64,000 bases of DNA from Planosporangium flavigriseum. Its GTDB lineage: Bacteria; Actinomycetota; Actinomycetes; Mycobacteriales; Micromonosporaceae. The stretch lies in NCBI RefSeq assembly GCF_011947225.1, contig NZ_JAATVW010000006.1, positions 236,362-300,361 on the forward strand, read 5' to 3'. Below are positions 17,321-25,965 of this stretch, piece by piece. Position numbers and translations under genes: made by a program. Position 1 is the first letter of the stretch, and every line of letters begins with the position of its first letter. The notes beneath the pieces were generated by a model. That model did not search any database. It was not told the DNA's origin and was given only the letters and a program-made list of their open reading frames with translations.

Positions 17321-18583
17321 TCACTCCCGTCGGTGGTAGCGGTTGCGCTGCGGCTTCTGCGCCGGGTCGATGTATGTCGGCGGGGTGAATTCGGGTAGCC
17401 CGTCGGCGGGGTTGATGCGGACCTGCCACGGGCTGTGGTGGATCAGCCGGTGGTGGCGGCCGCACAGTAGGACGGCGTTGTCGAGGCTCGTTGTCCCGCC
17501 GTCCGCCCAGTGCACGATGTGGTGGCCGTCGGCCCAGCGGGGCGGCCGATCGCAGCCGGGGAACGCGCAGCCGCGGTCGCGTACGACGAGTGCCCGGCGC
17601 AGCGGTCCCTTGATCAGCCGATTTTCCCGGCCGACGTCGAGGACCTGGCCGGCGGTGCCGAGCACGGCGGGCAGCAGGGCGGCGTCGCAGGCGAGCCGGC
17701 GCGCTGCGGTGGCAGAGAGCGGCGACCCGTCGTCCAACGTCGCCATGCCGAGCTGGTCGCGAAGGACGTCGTAGTCAACGGTCACCACGATCTGCGGACG
17801 GTCGCCGCCGTTGTCGGGCAGCTCCCGGCAGGCCATCGCGATCCGGCACACCTCAACGAGGGCGTCGACGCGCCGTTGCCCCGGGGTGCGCACGTCGGGT
17901 TCTCCCGCGCTCGAGCGGGGCGCGGACAGCGGGTCGGTCGCCGCCCGCAGATGCGCGGCGGACTCGCGGTCCAGCCAACCGGTCAGCCGCACCCGGTTCT
18001 CGCCGGGCACCTCCGACAGCCGCAGATCCCGGCCGAGGATGGCACGTTCCTCGGCCCGTTCGAACTCCGCGCGGATTCTTGCCGCGGCCTCCTCGGGCGC
18101 CACGTTCTCGAAGATCCGCTTGCCCAGCACCCGTAACTGGATCGGCCCGAACGTGTCCGCATCGTCGACCAGGCGCTTTTCGGCGACTACCCGATGCTCG
18201 GCCGGCAACGTGGCCACCGCCTTGGCGATCTCGTCTGCCTGCTCCACGTTGATGTCGCCGTTGGCGAGCGCGTGGCCGGTGGCGGGCAGGTCACGGTCGA
18301 GCGCGGCGGCCAGCCGTACCAACTGGCTGGCCGTCTCCTTCTTGATGCGGTACCGGTCCCGCAGCCAATCCGCGGTGCTCTTCGCGCCCTGCCCGGCCGC
18401 GACCGCGCGCCCGTCGACCTCCCGGATCAGCCGCAGCTGAAACTCGATCGCACCCTGGATGTGGGCCTGCAAGCAATCCAGCGCATCCACCAACGTGGTA
18501 TCCGGCCACGCCCACACTGACGATGCCCGGCACTCGTCGAGCGCCTCCTCCAGCACCGTTAGCGACTCATCCACGAACGCCAC
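17321..18583 (-). CDS. DUF222/HNH endonuclease (13E12-type)
   Basis: A roughly 420-residue protein with a DUF222 domain (about 1-290) and a C-terminal HNH nuclease domain (about 330-385) with GCDRPPRWADGHHIVHWADGG followed by N and LCGRHHRLIH. These are the mycobacterial 13E12 repeat-family relatives, multicopy in actinobacteria and often DNA-damage induced. Starts at GTG 18595, 18583 or 18574 are all possible; 18583 is given. A LexA-type box 28-43 bp upstream would leave a very short or absent leader. Confidence 0.85.
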   Translation of the reverse strand: MAFVDESLTVLEEALDECRASSVWAWPDTTLVDALDCLQAHIQGAIEFQLRLIREVDGRAVAAGQGAKSTADWLRDRYRIKKETASQLVRLAAALDRDLPATGHALANGDINVEQADEIAKAVATLPAEHRVVAEKRLVDDADTFGPIQLRVLGKRIFENVAPEEAAARIRAEFERAEERAILGRDLRLSEVPGENRVRLTGWLDRESAAHLRAATDPLSAPRSSAGEPDVRTPGQRRVDALVEVCRIAMACRELPDNGGDRPQIVVTVDYDVLRDQLGMATLDDGSPLSATAARRLACDAALLPAVLGTAGQVLDVGRENRLIKGPLRRALVVRDRGCAFPGCDRPPRWADGHHIVHWADGGTTSLDNAVLLCGRHHRLIHHSPWQVRINPADGLPEFTPPTYIDPAQKPQRNRYHRRE

Positions 18584-18610
18584 GCTACGGACCACGTACG
18601 ACGGTTCTGT

Positions 18611-18626
18611 TCGTACATATGTCCGA
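18611..18626 (-). promoter_or_regulatory. Probable LexA (SOS) box
   Basis: TCGTACATATGTCCGA matches the actinobacterial/Bacillus SOS box TCGAAC-N4-GTTCGA at all but two positions and keeps its dyad. It lies immediately upstream of the DUF222/HNH gene. Relatives in M. tuberculosis are LexA-regulated (established knowledge); control here is inferred. Confidence 0.7.
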
Positions 18627-18766
18627 TGGTGCTCAGTGTGGAGATGGCGCTGCGCGCGGAGTGCCAGGCTCTGAAGGTACGGCTCGCGGGGGAGCACCCC
18701 GACGACATCGTCGCCTACACCGAGGACAAGCGCGACTTCGTCGCGAAGTTATGTGAAAGCACCGGG
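18626..18766 (+). pseudogene. C-terminal scrap of a GrpB family gene
   Basis: The frame encodes ALKVRLAGEHPDDIVAYTE and DKRDFVAKL, which match the last 35-40 residues of GrpB (UPF0157) proteins, normally about 170-180 residues long. The nucleotidyltransferase-like body is missing; upstream is the SOS box of the HNH gene. An ATG at 18626 opens the fragment but no ribosome site is seen. It is best read as the leftover of a gene cut when the HNH gene arrived or during deletion. Confidence 0.5.
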
Positions 18767-18829
18767 ATCGAGCTATGGCGCCGGGATCGAGCTATGGCGC
18801 CGGGATCGAGCTATGGCGCCGGGATCGAA
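18764..18829. repeat. 19-bp tandem repeat, 3.5 copies
   Basis: Three exact copies of GGGATCGAGCTATGGCGCC (18764, 18783, 18802) and a partial fourth. The repeat spans the stop codon of the minus-strand ROK regulator (18811-18813), which lies in the third copy, and extends into the gene's last codons. Confidence 0.95.
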
Positions 18830-19995
18830 TCGGCGATGTCGAACCCGGCGAGCGCTTCGGGGTGCGGCACCTGGGCCAGATGTGCGTCGGCGACGCCGAG
18901 CCCGCGGTACGTCGTGTGCAGCGCGTTCACGACGGCCCCGAGCGCTCCGGACAGGTCGCCGAGTTCGCTGCACTGGACCGGCGCGGCGGCCGGCACGATC
19001 GCGCGCAGCCGCTGGTTGAGCTGGTCGAGGTCGGGTTCAAGCGCGTGCGAGATACCGCCGCCGAGGATGATGACGTCCGGTTCGTAGGCGACCACGGCGG
19101 CGGTCAGGACGATGAGCAGCGCCTGCTCTATCTGCTGCTTCACCGGGATCAGGCGGGGGTCGGACGAGCGGAACACGTCGGCGGGGTTGTCGAACGGCAG
19201 CCCGAGTTCCAGCGCGCGACCGAGGATGCCGGGCCCGGTGATGAGCTTCTCCAGGGGAGTGCCCAGCGGTCCGGCGGGTAGATGTCCGAACTCGCCCACG
19301 AGCCCCGTACGGCCGTGGAAGAGTCGCCGGTCGAGCGCCACGCCGGCGCCCAGGCCCGCGCCGACGGTGAACATGACCGCGGTCTCGGCGGCCCGTGCCG
19401 CGCCGAAGCGGAGTTCGCCGAGCATGGCGTAGTTGGAGTCGTTGTCGACCTCGACGCTCATCCCGAGTTGCTGGTCGAGCTGTCGTAGGAAGTTCGGGTC
19501 CTCGACCTGGGGGAGGTTGGGGGCGTCGGATACCGACCGGTCCTCGCGTGAGACGGCGCCAGGCAGGCCGAGGGCCACCGAGCCGAGCCGGGGGCGCAGG
19601 TCGCCGACGGTCTCCAGGACCAGCTGGCCGAGCCACTTGGCCAGCCCCGCAGGATCGCTCGTCGCCGGCGTAGGCACCGTCCTGGTGGCCAATGGCCTGG
19701 CCGCGAGGTCGGACACGACTATCCGGACATTCGAGCCACCGAGGTCGACTCCGCACACGACGGTGCGTTCGGCATCGATCGTCAGGAGGGTGGCGCGCCG
19801 GCCCCGGCCGGCGGTCGGTTCGCTGTCCGTCTCGTTCAGCAGCCCTTCCGCGAGCAGTTGCTCGACGATCCGGGAGACGGTCGCGGGGGACAGACCCGTT
19901 TCCTGGCCGATCGCGGTCCGGGTGGCCGAACCGTGGGTCAGTACGTGCGCGAGGACGGCAGACCGGTTGGCGCGCCGTGGCGCTTCCGCATCCAC
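18811..19995 (-). CDS. ROK family transcriptional regulator
   Basis: A 394-residue ROK repressor: winged helix-turn-helix at about 10-70 (RTAIGQETGLSPATVSRIVEQL), then a sugar-kinase-like domain with GVDLGGSNVR. The ROK zinc motif is not recognisable: after EFGH the expected CxCGxxGC cysteines are absent. GTG at 19995 is chosen because GGGAGGTGGG is at ideal distance; an upstream TTG overlaps that site. It is divergent from the ABC/lactonase operon and has a palindromic operator in its own leader, so it probably represses both directions in response to a sugar. Confidence 0.88.
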   Translation of the reverse strand: MDAEAPRRANRSAVLAHVLTHGSATRTAIGQETGLSPATVSRIVEQLLAEGLLNETDSEPTAGRGRRATLLTIDAERTVVCGVDLGGSNVRIVVSDLAARPLATRTVPTPATSDPAGLAKWLGQLVLETVGDLRPRLGSVALGLPGAVSREDRSVSDAPNLPQVEDPNFLRQLDQQLGMSVEVDNDSNYAMLGELRFGAARAAETAVMFTVGAGLGAGVALDRRLFHGRTGLVGEFGHLPAGPLGTPLEKLITGPGILGRALELGLPFDNPADVFRSSDPRLIPVKQQIEQALLIVLTAAVVAYEPDVIILGGGISHALEPDLDQLNQRLRAIVPAAAPVQCSELGDLSGALGAVVNALHTTYRGLGVADAHLAQVPHPEALAGFDIADSIPAP

Positions 19996-20013
19996 GGGCC
20001 CACCTCCCAATTC

Positions 20014-20028
20014 TTTTCGGCTCGAAAA
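20014..20028. promoter_or_regulatory. Palindromic operator for the ROK regulator
   Basis: TTTTCG-GCT-CGAAAA is a perfect 6-bp dyad, 19 bp upstream of the ROK start. Such TTTCG/CGAAA-like dyads suit ROK repressors. A degenerate relative (CTTTCG...CAAAA) overlaps the start of the divergent transcript near 20174-20191. Confidence 0.6.
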
Positions 20029-20146
20029 TGCTAGGTGAGCAAATTCCGCAGGTCAATGGCAGACACGCACGCCGGTCTGACCAAATCTGCCCCAATTGCG
20101 TGACTTATGGCACCTCATTGGAGGGGTTTTCCAGCCGGTCCGGCTC

Positions 20147-20174
20147 TTGACGGGAAGTGAACGTCTGCTAATAC
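20147..20174 (+). promoter_or_regulatory. Housekeeping promoter for the ABC/lactonase operon
   Basis: TTGACG and TAATAC are 16 bp apart, a good SigA-type promoter. It sits in the 374-bp gap between the ROK regulator and the binding-protein gene. It leaves a leader of about 190 nt before the ATG at 20370; no known riboswitch fold was recognised in that leader. Confidence 0.65.
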
Positions 20175-20369
20175 TTTCGACCTGAGCAAAATTGGGAACG
20201 GGTCAACGCACTCGAGGCGCTACGGGCACGCCGGCGCGGTCCGGTCTTCACAGACTGGCCGGTGTCGGTACCCCCGCGAACTGCAGTGCGGTCCGTCGGC
20301 GCGTACGCGGCAGGCCGTGCCCAAAGGCATGTGACAGGCATGTGACACAGGGTTCGAAGGGGAACTGGT

Positions 20370-21482
20370 ATGAACTTCAGGCCTAGACGGGGTGCCGCGT
20401 TAGGCGCCCTGTGCGCGTTGGCGCTTCTGGTTAGTGCATGCGGCGGCGGGAACAGCAACGGTTCGAGCGCCCCCAAGGCCTCCGGTGCCAAGCCGAGCAT
20501 GGCGTTTGTCGGGCCCAACGGGGAGACGCCGACCGCGGCCGATCAGCTGAGCCTGACCCCCGAGGACATGGACAAGATCAAGGCCGGCAACTTCACCGCC
20601 GCCTTCGTCTGGCACGAGGATTCGGCCCTGGTCAAGGCGGTCGAGTCCGGGGCGCGCAAGCAGTTCGAGAAGCTCGGCATCAAGGTGGTCGCCACCACGA
20701 GCGCCGACTTCGACGCCGCCAAGCAGGCGAACAACGTGCAGAGCGTCCTGGCGAAGAACCCCAACGTCATCGTCACGATCGCGGTCGACCCCACCTCCGC
20801 CGCCGCCGCGTTCAAGCCGGCCGTGGACAAGGGCACGAAGCTCGTCATCATGACGACGCCCCCGAAGGGGTACAAGGCCGGACAGCAGATGGTCGGCATC
20901 GTCACCATGGACCTGGCCGCGATGGGCAAGGCGAACGCGGAGATGCTCGGCAAGGCCCTGAACGGCAAGGGCAAGGTCGGCTACCTCTACCACGACGCGG
21001 ACTTCTGGTTCACCAACCAGCGGGACAAGGCGTTCAAGGACTGGCTGGCGTACCTGTACCCGGACATCCAGATCGTCGCGCAGCAGGGCTTCAGCGACCC
21101 CGCCCGCACCGAGGACATCGCCAACGCGATGCTGACCCAGCACTCGGACCTCAACGGCATGTACGTGGCCTGGGCCACCGCCGCCGACGGCGTGCTGTCC
21201 GCGCTGCGCTCGGCGGGCCGCAAGGAGGTCAAGGTCGTGACCAACGACCTCGAGGCCAACCAGGCGGCCGACCTCGTCAAGGGCGGCAACATGGCCGGCA
21301 TGGTCAATAACGGCTCGGTCCGGGTCGGCGAGGGCCTGGCCACGATGGCCGGGTACGGCCTGATCGGCAAGAAGGCCCCGGAGATGGTCGTCGGTGCGCC
21401 GAAGACCGCGACCAAGGACACCATCGCCGACGCCTGGCGTGACGACTACGCCCAGGACCCGCCGGCCAGCGTGACCAAGTAA
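20370..21482 (+). CDS. Sugar ABC transporter substrate-binding lipoprotein
   Basis: A 370-residue periplasmic-binding-protein type 1 (ribose/RbsB-like) lipoprotein. The lipobox LLVSAC puts the lipidated Cys at 24, followed by a Gly/Ser linker. The two-lobed fold is indicated by repeats of ADFDAAKQANNVQSVLAKNPNVIV and VLSALRSAGRKEVKVVTND. It would deliver a sugar or related small molecule to the permease at 23727. AAGGGG precedes the ATG. The stop lies in a 16-bp duplication and is followed by a strong hairpin. Confidence 0.88.
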   Translation: MNFRPRRGAALGALCALALLVSACGGGNSNGSSAPKASGAKPSMAFVGPNGETPTAADQLSLTPEDMDKIKAGNFTAAFVWHEDSALVKAVESGARKQFEKLGIKVVATTSADFDAAKQANNVQSVLAKNPNVIVTIAVDPTSAAAAFKPAVDKGTKLVIMTTPPKGYKAGQQMVGIVTMDLAAMGKANAEMLGKALNGKGKVGYLYHDADFWFTNQRDKAFKDWLAYLYPDIQIVAQQGFSDPARTEDIANAMLTQHSDLNGMYVAWATAADGVLSALRSAGRKEVKVVTNDLEANQAADLVKGGNMAGMVNNGSVRVGEGLATMAGYGLIGKKAPEMVVGAPKTATKDTIADAWRDDYAQDPPASVTK

Positions 21483-21508
21483 ACGCTGAGCAAAGTAAGC
21501 GCTGACCC
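21477..21508. repeat. 16-bp duplication over the binding-protein stop codon
   Basis: AAGTAAACGCTGAGCA (21477-21492) is followed directly by AAGTAAGCGCTGACCC. The first copy contains the TAA stop at 21480-21482; the second repeats it after the gene. Confidence 0.75.
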
Positions 21509-21542
21509 GGTCAGCGCAGAGCAGGTTACCGGTTCGTGAGTG

Positions 21543-21584
21543 TCCGGGGCCTCGCCCGCAACGACAGCAGGGCGAGGCCCCGGA
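21543..21584 (+). terminator. Strong intercistronic hairpin
   Basis: A perfect 15-bp stem (TCCGGGGCCTCGCCC and its complement) with a 12-nt loop stands between the binding-protein gene and the lactonase gene. There is no T tract. In ABC operons such hairpins stabilise or trim the message so that binding protein exceeds membrane parts; partial termination is the other option. Confidence 0.7.
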
Positions 21585-21628
21585 TCCGGACCGGACGGTA
21601 AGAACCGCACGGTGCAGGGAGAAAGAGC

Positions 21629-22621
21629 ATGGGGTACGTCCAGACAGTTCTCGGGCCGGTGGCCCCGGAGTCACTGGGGCGGGTGATGCCCCATGAGCAC
21701 CTTGGCTCCCTCGTACCGGGACCGTGGTTGACCGGTGGCCTCGCCGACGACCGCGCGGATCTGGCGGTCAAGTCCGTCGCGGGCCTGCCCGACCTCGGCT
21801 TCGGCACCATCGTGGACCTGTCGCCGTACGAGGTCGTCGGCCACGACGTCACGCTGCTGCGGGACGTCGCCGAGCGCACCGGGCTCAACGTCGTCGCCGG
21901 ATCGTCGATCTACCTCGAGCCGTACTCGCCGCGCTGGGCGCTCGACGCCAACGTGGACGAGATGCGGGACCGGTTCATCGCCGACGCGACGGACGGCGTG
22001 GGGGACACCGGCATCAAGTCCGGCATCTACGGCGAGCAGGCCACCGGCCTCAACGAGATCACCCCGCACGAGGAGAAGTGCCTGCGGGCCGCAGCCCGCG
22101 CCCACCGCGTGACGGGGCTGTCCATCAACACCCACACCACGCACGGCACGATGGCCCTGGAGCAGGTCGAGATCCTGCGCGAGGAGGGGGTCGACCTCTC
22201 CCGGGTGGTCATCGGCCACATGGACATCCACCCCGACCTGTCGTACGTGCGCGCGGTGCTCGCGACCGGGGTCAGCGTCGCCTTCGACACCATCGGCAAG
22301 CAGTTCTGGGACTTCGTGCTCGCACCGCTGCCCGAGGACCCGGAGGAGGGCGAGTTCGAAAAGCGCGCGTACTACCGCCGCGACCGGGTCCGCATGGAGA
22401 ACCTCGCCGCGCTAATCCGGGACGGCTACGCCGACCGGATCCTGATGGCGCAGGACATGACCGGCGCGGAGGCGTACCTGAACCCGCGTACGCACGGCCG
22501 GCTCGGCTACTCGTACCTGGGGCAGGAGTTCGTGCCCGGCCTCGCCGCCCTCGGCGTCTCCGCCGAGGATCTGGAGCAGATCCTGGTCCACAACCCCACA
22601 CGTCTGCTGACCATCGGCTGA
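21629..22621 (+). CDS. Phosphotriesterase-family lactonase-like hydrolase
   Basis: A 330-residue binuclear-metal TIM barrel of the phosphotriesterase (PHP/PLL) family. Metal ligands seen are H22 and H24 (PHEHLG), the bridging K130 (GIKSG), H169 or H172 (NTHTTHG), H197 (GHMD) and an Asp in MAQDMT. Bacterial PHP relatives hydrolyse lactones, including sugar lactones, more often than phosphotriesters. Its place in a sugar ABC operon favours a sugar-lactonase. The stop overlaps the next start (ATGA). Confidence 0.85.
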   Translation: MGYVQTVLGPVAPESLGRVMPHEHLGSLVPGPWLTGGLADDRADLAVKSVAGLPDLGFGTIVDLSPYEVVGHDVTLLRDVAERTGLNVVAGSSIYLEPYSPRWALDANVDEMRDRFIADATDGVGDTGIKSGIYGEQATGLNEITPHEEKCLRAAARAHRVTGLSINTHTTHGTMALEQVEILREEGVDLSRVVIGHMDIHPDLSYVRAVLATGVSVAFDTIGKQFWDFVLAPLPEDPEEGEFEKRAYYRRDRVRMENLAALIRDGYADRILMAQDMTGAEAYLNPRTHGRLGYSYLGQEFVPGLAALGVSAEDLEQILVHNPTRLLTIG

Positions 22622-23730
22622 TGACCGCATTGGACGTTCCACAGCAACACCGCTCAGCCATGGAAACTCAATCCGGTGACGACTCAAGCGGTTACGACTC
22701 AAGCGGTTACGACTCAAGCGGTTACGACTCAAGCGGTTACGACTCAAGCGGTTACGTCGCCGGCGTGGACCTCGGTGGTACGAAGGTGCGGGCGGCCCTG
22801 GCGGATCTCACCGGCCACATCGTGGCGGAGGAGGTCCTCGCCACCGACCCGCGCGGCGGCGCGGCCGTCGCCGAGCAGATCGCCGACCTGATCCGGTCGC
22901 TGGCCGCCCAGGCCGGCATCGAGTGGACCGACGTCCGCGCCTCGGCGGTCGGCAGCCCTGGCGCGTACAACCCGCAGACCGGCGCGATCGACCTGTCGCC
23001 GAACATCGCGAGCTTCGACTCGCTCGACCTCCGCCAGGAACTCGTCGATCGCCTGGGCCACCCGGTCGTCCTCGACAACGACGTGAACATGGCCGCGTTC
23101 GGCGAGCAGTGGCTCGGCAGCGGTCGCGACCATCGCGACTTCGTGTTCGTCGCCGTCGGTACGGGGATCGGCATGGGCATCGTCGTCAACGGCGAGCTCT
23201 GCCGCGGCGCCCGGGGCGCCGCCGGTGAGATCTCCTACCTGCCCATCGGCACCGACCCGTTCGACCCGGCCAACCAGGTCAGAGGGGCGCTCGAGGAGGC
23301 GGTCGCCGGCGCGACGGTCGCCCAGCGGTACGAGGAGGCGACCGGGGAGTGCGTGAGCGTACCGGTCGTGTTCGAACGGGCCGCCGCCGGCGACGCGCAT
23401 GCGGTGGCTGCCATCGATGACGAGGCCAGGCTCATCGCGCTGGCCGTGGTCGCGGTCGGCGCGGTGCTCGACCCGGAGGCCGTCGTCCTCGGCGGGGGCA
23501 TCGGCTCCCGGGCCGAGATGCTCGACCCGGTCCGAAGCTGGCTCACCCGACTCGGCACCTACGCGCCGGCCGTGAAGACGAGCCTGCTCGGCCATCGCGC
23601 GGCATTGATCGGAGCCGTCGCCGCGGCTCGGGATGCTGCGACTTGTGACGGGGCCGCCGACGCGGCTTCGTATCGGAACGGCCCGCCTATCGAATCGATA
23701 CCGGGGAGCATGGAAAGGGATCGCACATGA
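22621..23730 (+). CDS. ROK family sugar kinase with DSSGY repeats
   Basis: A 369-residue ROK kinase. The fold starts at VAGVDLGGTKVRAAL (about residue 46), with a catalytic-region DNDVNMAAFGEQWLG, GTGIGMGI and a C-terminal LGGGI. The zinc cysteines of the classical ROK motif are not evident. Residues about 21-45 are five perfect DSSGY pentads from a 15-bp repeat, in front of the catalytic domain where other ROK kinases begin. The ATG at 22621 overlaps the lactonase stop, and the gene end overlaps the permease start. The substrate is probably the imported sugar or its opened lactone. Confidence 0.85.
   Translation: MTALDVPQQHRSAMETQSGDDSSGYDSSGYDSSGYDSSGYDSSGYVAGVDLGGTKVRAALADLTGHIVAEEVLATDPRGGAAVAEQIADLIRSLAAQAGIEWTDVRASAVGSPGAYNPQTGAIDLSPNIASFDSLDLRQELVDRLGHPVVLDNDVNMAAFGEQWLGSGRDHRDFVFVAVGTGIGMGIVVNGELCRGARGAAGEISYLPIGTDPFDPANQVRGALEEAVAGATVAQRYEEATGECVSVPVVFERAAAGDAHAVAAIDDEARLIALAVVAVGAVLDPEAVVLGGGIGSRAEMLDPVRSWLTRLGTYAPAVKTSLLGHRAALIGAVAAARDAATCDGAADAASYRNGPPIESIPGSMERDRT
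22681..22755. repeat. 15-bp tandem repeat, 5 perfect copies
   Basis: GACTCAAGCGGTTAC occurs five times without a mismatch. The preceding 15 bases (22666-22680) are a degenerate version and look like the ancestral unit. The repeat encodes DSSGY in the N-terminus of the ROK kinase. Confidence 0.97.
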
Positions 23731-24704
23731 GTGAGGCGGGGGTTGCCACCCCGGCTGTCGGCCGTCTGCGGTGGCGCACGTTCAACTGGCGTGAGTACGT
23801 GGTGTACATCGGGTTCGTCCTGGTGTTCCTGTTCTTCGCCATCTACCTCGGGGAGAACTTCCTCAACTGGACCAACCTCTCCAACATCGTCATCCAGACG
23901 GCACCGATCACCGTCATGGCCGTCGGCCTGGTCTTCGTGCTGTCCACCGGTGAGATCGACCTGTCGATCGGCTCGGTGGTCGCCGTCTCCGCGCTGACCG
24001 GCGCGACCGTGGTGCGCGATACCGACAGCATGATTCTCGGCGCCGCGGCGGGCCTCGCGGTCGGCGCGATCGTCGGCCTGGTCAACGGTTTCTTCGTGAC
24101 CATCGTCCGGCTGCCGTCCTTCCTCGTCACGCTCGCGACGATGGGCGCCGTGGCCGGCGTGGCCCGGCAGATCAGCAACCTGCAGTCGGTCCCGGTCACC
24201 AACGACTCCTTCGTGGGGCTCTTCGGATCGGGCAACGTCTTCGGCATTCCCGGGCTGATCATCTGGTCGGTGGTGGCCATCGCCATCGGCTACCTGGTGC
24301 TGAAGCAGACCCGTTACGGCGCCCATGTGCTCGCGATCGGCGACAACGTCGGCGCGGCGCGGGTCAGCGGCATCAAGGTGACCCGCGTCAAGATCATGGT
24401 GATGGTGGGCAGCGCGATGTGCGCCTCGCTCGCCGGCCTGCTGTACGCGGGCCGCCTGCACGGTGCCCGCTACACCCTCGGCGAGGCCGACCTGATGACG
24501 GTCATCGCGGCCGTGATCGTCGGTGGCACCAGCCTCTTCGGCGGCAAGGGCGCCATCGTCGGCGCGCTGATGGGCAGCCTGCTGATGGGCATGCTCAACA
24601 ACGGACTGATCCTGGCCAACCTCTCCGTGTCGCAGCAGATGATCGCCCGCGGCGTCATCATCCTCATCGCCGTGTCGCTCTCGCTGCGCGAGAAGCGCAG
24701 CTGA
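23727..24704 (+). CDS. Ribose-type ABC transporter permease
   Basis: A 325-residue membrane protein of the RbsC/branched family with about nine to ten helices, including the typical GEIDLSIGSVVAVSALTGA and IGDNVGAARVSGIKV regions. It forms the channel for the lipoprotein at 20370 and the ATPase at 25966. It starts inside the kinase stop (ATGA) and is 14 nt from the next gene. Confidence 0.92.
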   Translation: MSEAGVATPAVGRLRWRTFNWREYVVYIGFVLVFLFFAIYLGENFLNWTNLSNIVIQTAPITVMAVGLVFVLSTGEIDLSIGSVVAVSALTGATVVRDTDSMILGAAAGLAVGAIVGLVNGFFVTIVRLPSFLVTLATMGAVAGVARQISNLQSVPVTNDSFVGLFGSGNVFGIPGLIIWSVVAIAIGYLVLKQTRYGAHVLAIGDNVGAARVSGIKVTRVKIMVMVGSAMCASLAGLLYAGRLHGARYTLGEADLMTVIAAVIVGGTSLFGGKGAIVGALMGSLLMGMLNNGLILANLSVSQQMIARGVIILIAVSLSLREKRS

Positions 24705-24718
24705 CCTAGGAGAAACCG

Positions 24719-25954
24719 ATGTTCCTGGACCTCCTCCGGCGCCGTAACCCGGCGTTCCTGCGGGCAGCCGCGCAGCTGCACCACAGCGGGCAGTTGCCCG
24801 CCAACACCTACGCGCTGGACCTCGACACGGTCGGCGCCAACGCCACGGCCATCAAGCGCGAGGCCGACCGGCTGGGCCTCACCCCGTTCGCGATGACCAA
24901 GCAGATCGGCCGCAACCCGGACTTCTGCCGGACCGTCCGGGACGCCGGCATCACCGAGGCCGTCGGCGTCGACCTCCAGTGCGCGCTCGCCGCGCACCAG
25001 GGCGGCCTGCGCACCGGTCACCTCGGCCACCTGGTGCAGATCCCGCGGCACGAGGCGGCCACGGCCGCCGCGCTGCGCCCGCGGTACTGGACGGTCTTCA
25101 ACGACGCCAAGGCCGGCGAGGCCGCCGCCGCCAGCGCCGCGCTCGGCCGCGACCAGGCGCTGCTGGCGCGCATCGTGGCGCCCGGTGACACGTTCTACCG
25201 GGGACACGAGGGCGGCTTCGACGCCGACGACATCGTCGCGGTGGCCGACCGGCTCGATGCACTCGACGGCGCGCGGTTCGCCGGCATCACCAGCTTCCCG
25301 GCCCAGCTGTTCGACAAGGCCACCGGCAAGGTGCTGCCGACGCCCAACCTGACCACCCTGCAGAAGGCGGCGGAGCGGTTGCGCGCCGCCGGCCGCGAGC
25401 ACGTCGAGCTCAACGCTCCGGGTACGACCTCGGTGGCGATCCTGCCGATGCTCGCCGAGGCCGGGGCGACCCAGGTCGAACCCGGGCACGGCCTGACCGG
25501 CACGACCCCCTGGCACGCCGTCGAGGACCTGGTCGAGGAGCCGGCCGTCCTCTACGTCAGCGAAGTCTCCCACCTGCACGGCAAGTACGCGTACGTGTTC
25601 GGTGGCGGTCTGTACGTCGACCCGGTCCTGGGCCTGGGCTCGACCAGGGCGCTCATCGTGCGCGGCGGTGACTTCGACAGCGCCCAGCTGGTCGACGTCG
25701 AGATGCCGGCGCCGGAGGCCATCGACTACTACGCCATGGCGGACCTCAGCAACGCGACCGGTGTGGCCCCCGGCGACACCGTCATCTTCGGGTTCCGGCC
25801 GCAGGCGTTCGTGACCCGGGCGCTGACGGCGGGCATCACCGGCGTGCGGTCGGGCGCACCGGCCGTAGCCGGCGTCTACGCGGCGGACGGGTCGGTGCCC
25901 ATCGGCCTTGACGACTCGGCCGACACCGCCTCCACCGAATCCGCCGCGAGCTGA
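24719..25954 (+). CDS. YhfX-like PLP-dependent alanine racemase-fold protein
   Basis: A 411-residue protein with an alanine-racemase-type N-terminal barrel. The segment NTYALDLDTVGANATAIKREA leads to FAMTKQIGRN, whose lysine (about residue 61) would bind PLP. It resembles E. coli YhfX, which lies in an operon with a phosphotriesterase homologue (Php), the same pairing as here. Reaction unknown, possibly racemisation, elimination or decarboxylation of an amino-containing substrate. CTAGGAGAAA before the ATG. The last 20 residues are a Ser/Thr/Asp-rich tail. Confidence 0.8.
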   Translation: MFLDLLRRRNPAFLRAAAQLHHSGQLPANTYALDLDTVGANATAIKREADRLGLTPFAMTKQIGRNPDFCRTVRDAGITEAVGVDLQCALAAHQGGLRTGHLGHLVQIPRHEAATAAALRPRYWTVFNDAKAGEAAAASAALGRDQALLARIVAPGDTFYRGHEGGFDADDIVAVADRLDALDGARFAGITSFPAQLFDKATGKVLPTPNLTTLQKAAERLRAAGREHVELNAPGTTSVAILPMLAEAGATQVEPGHGLTGTTPWHAVEDLVEEPAVLYVSEVSHLHGKYAYVFGGGLYVDPVLGLGSTRALIVRGGDFDSAQLVDVEMPAPEAIDYYAMADLSNATGVAPGDTVIFGFRPQAFVTRALTAGITGVRSGAPAVAGVYAADGSVPIGLDDSADTASTESAAS

Positions 25955-25965
25955 AGGAGCAGATC

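Noticed and set aside
18764..18829. Attachment site or insertion-sequence end
   Set aside because: It is a direct tandem repeat without inverted ends, and no integrase or transposase gene is near.
20174..20191. Second ROK operator at the divergent promoter
   Set aside because: Only one half (CTTTCG) and a weak CAAAA match; too degenerate to list as a site.
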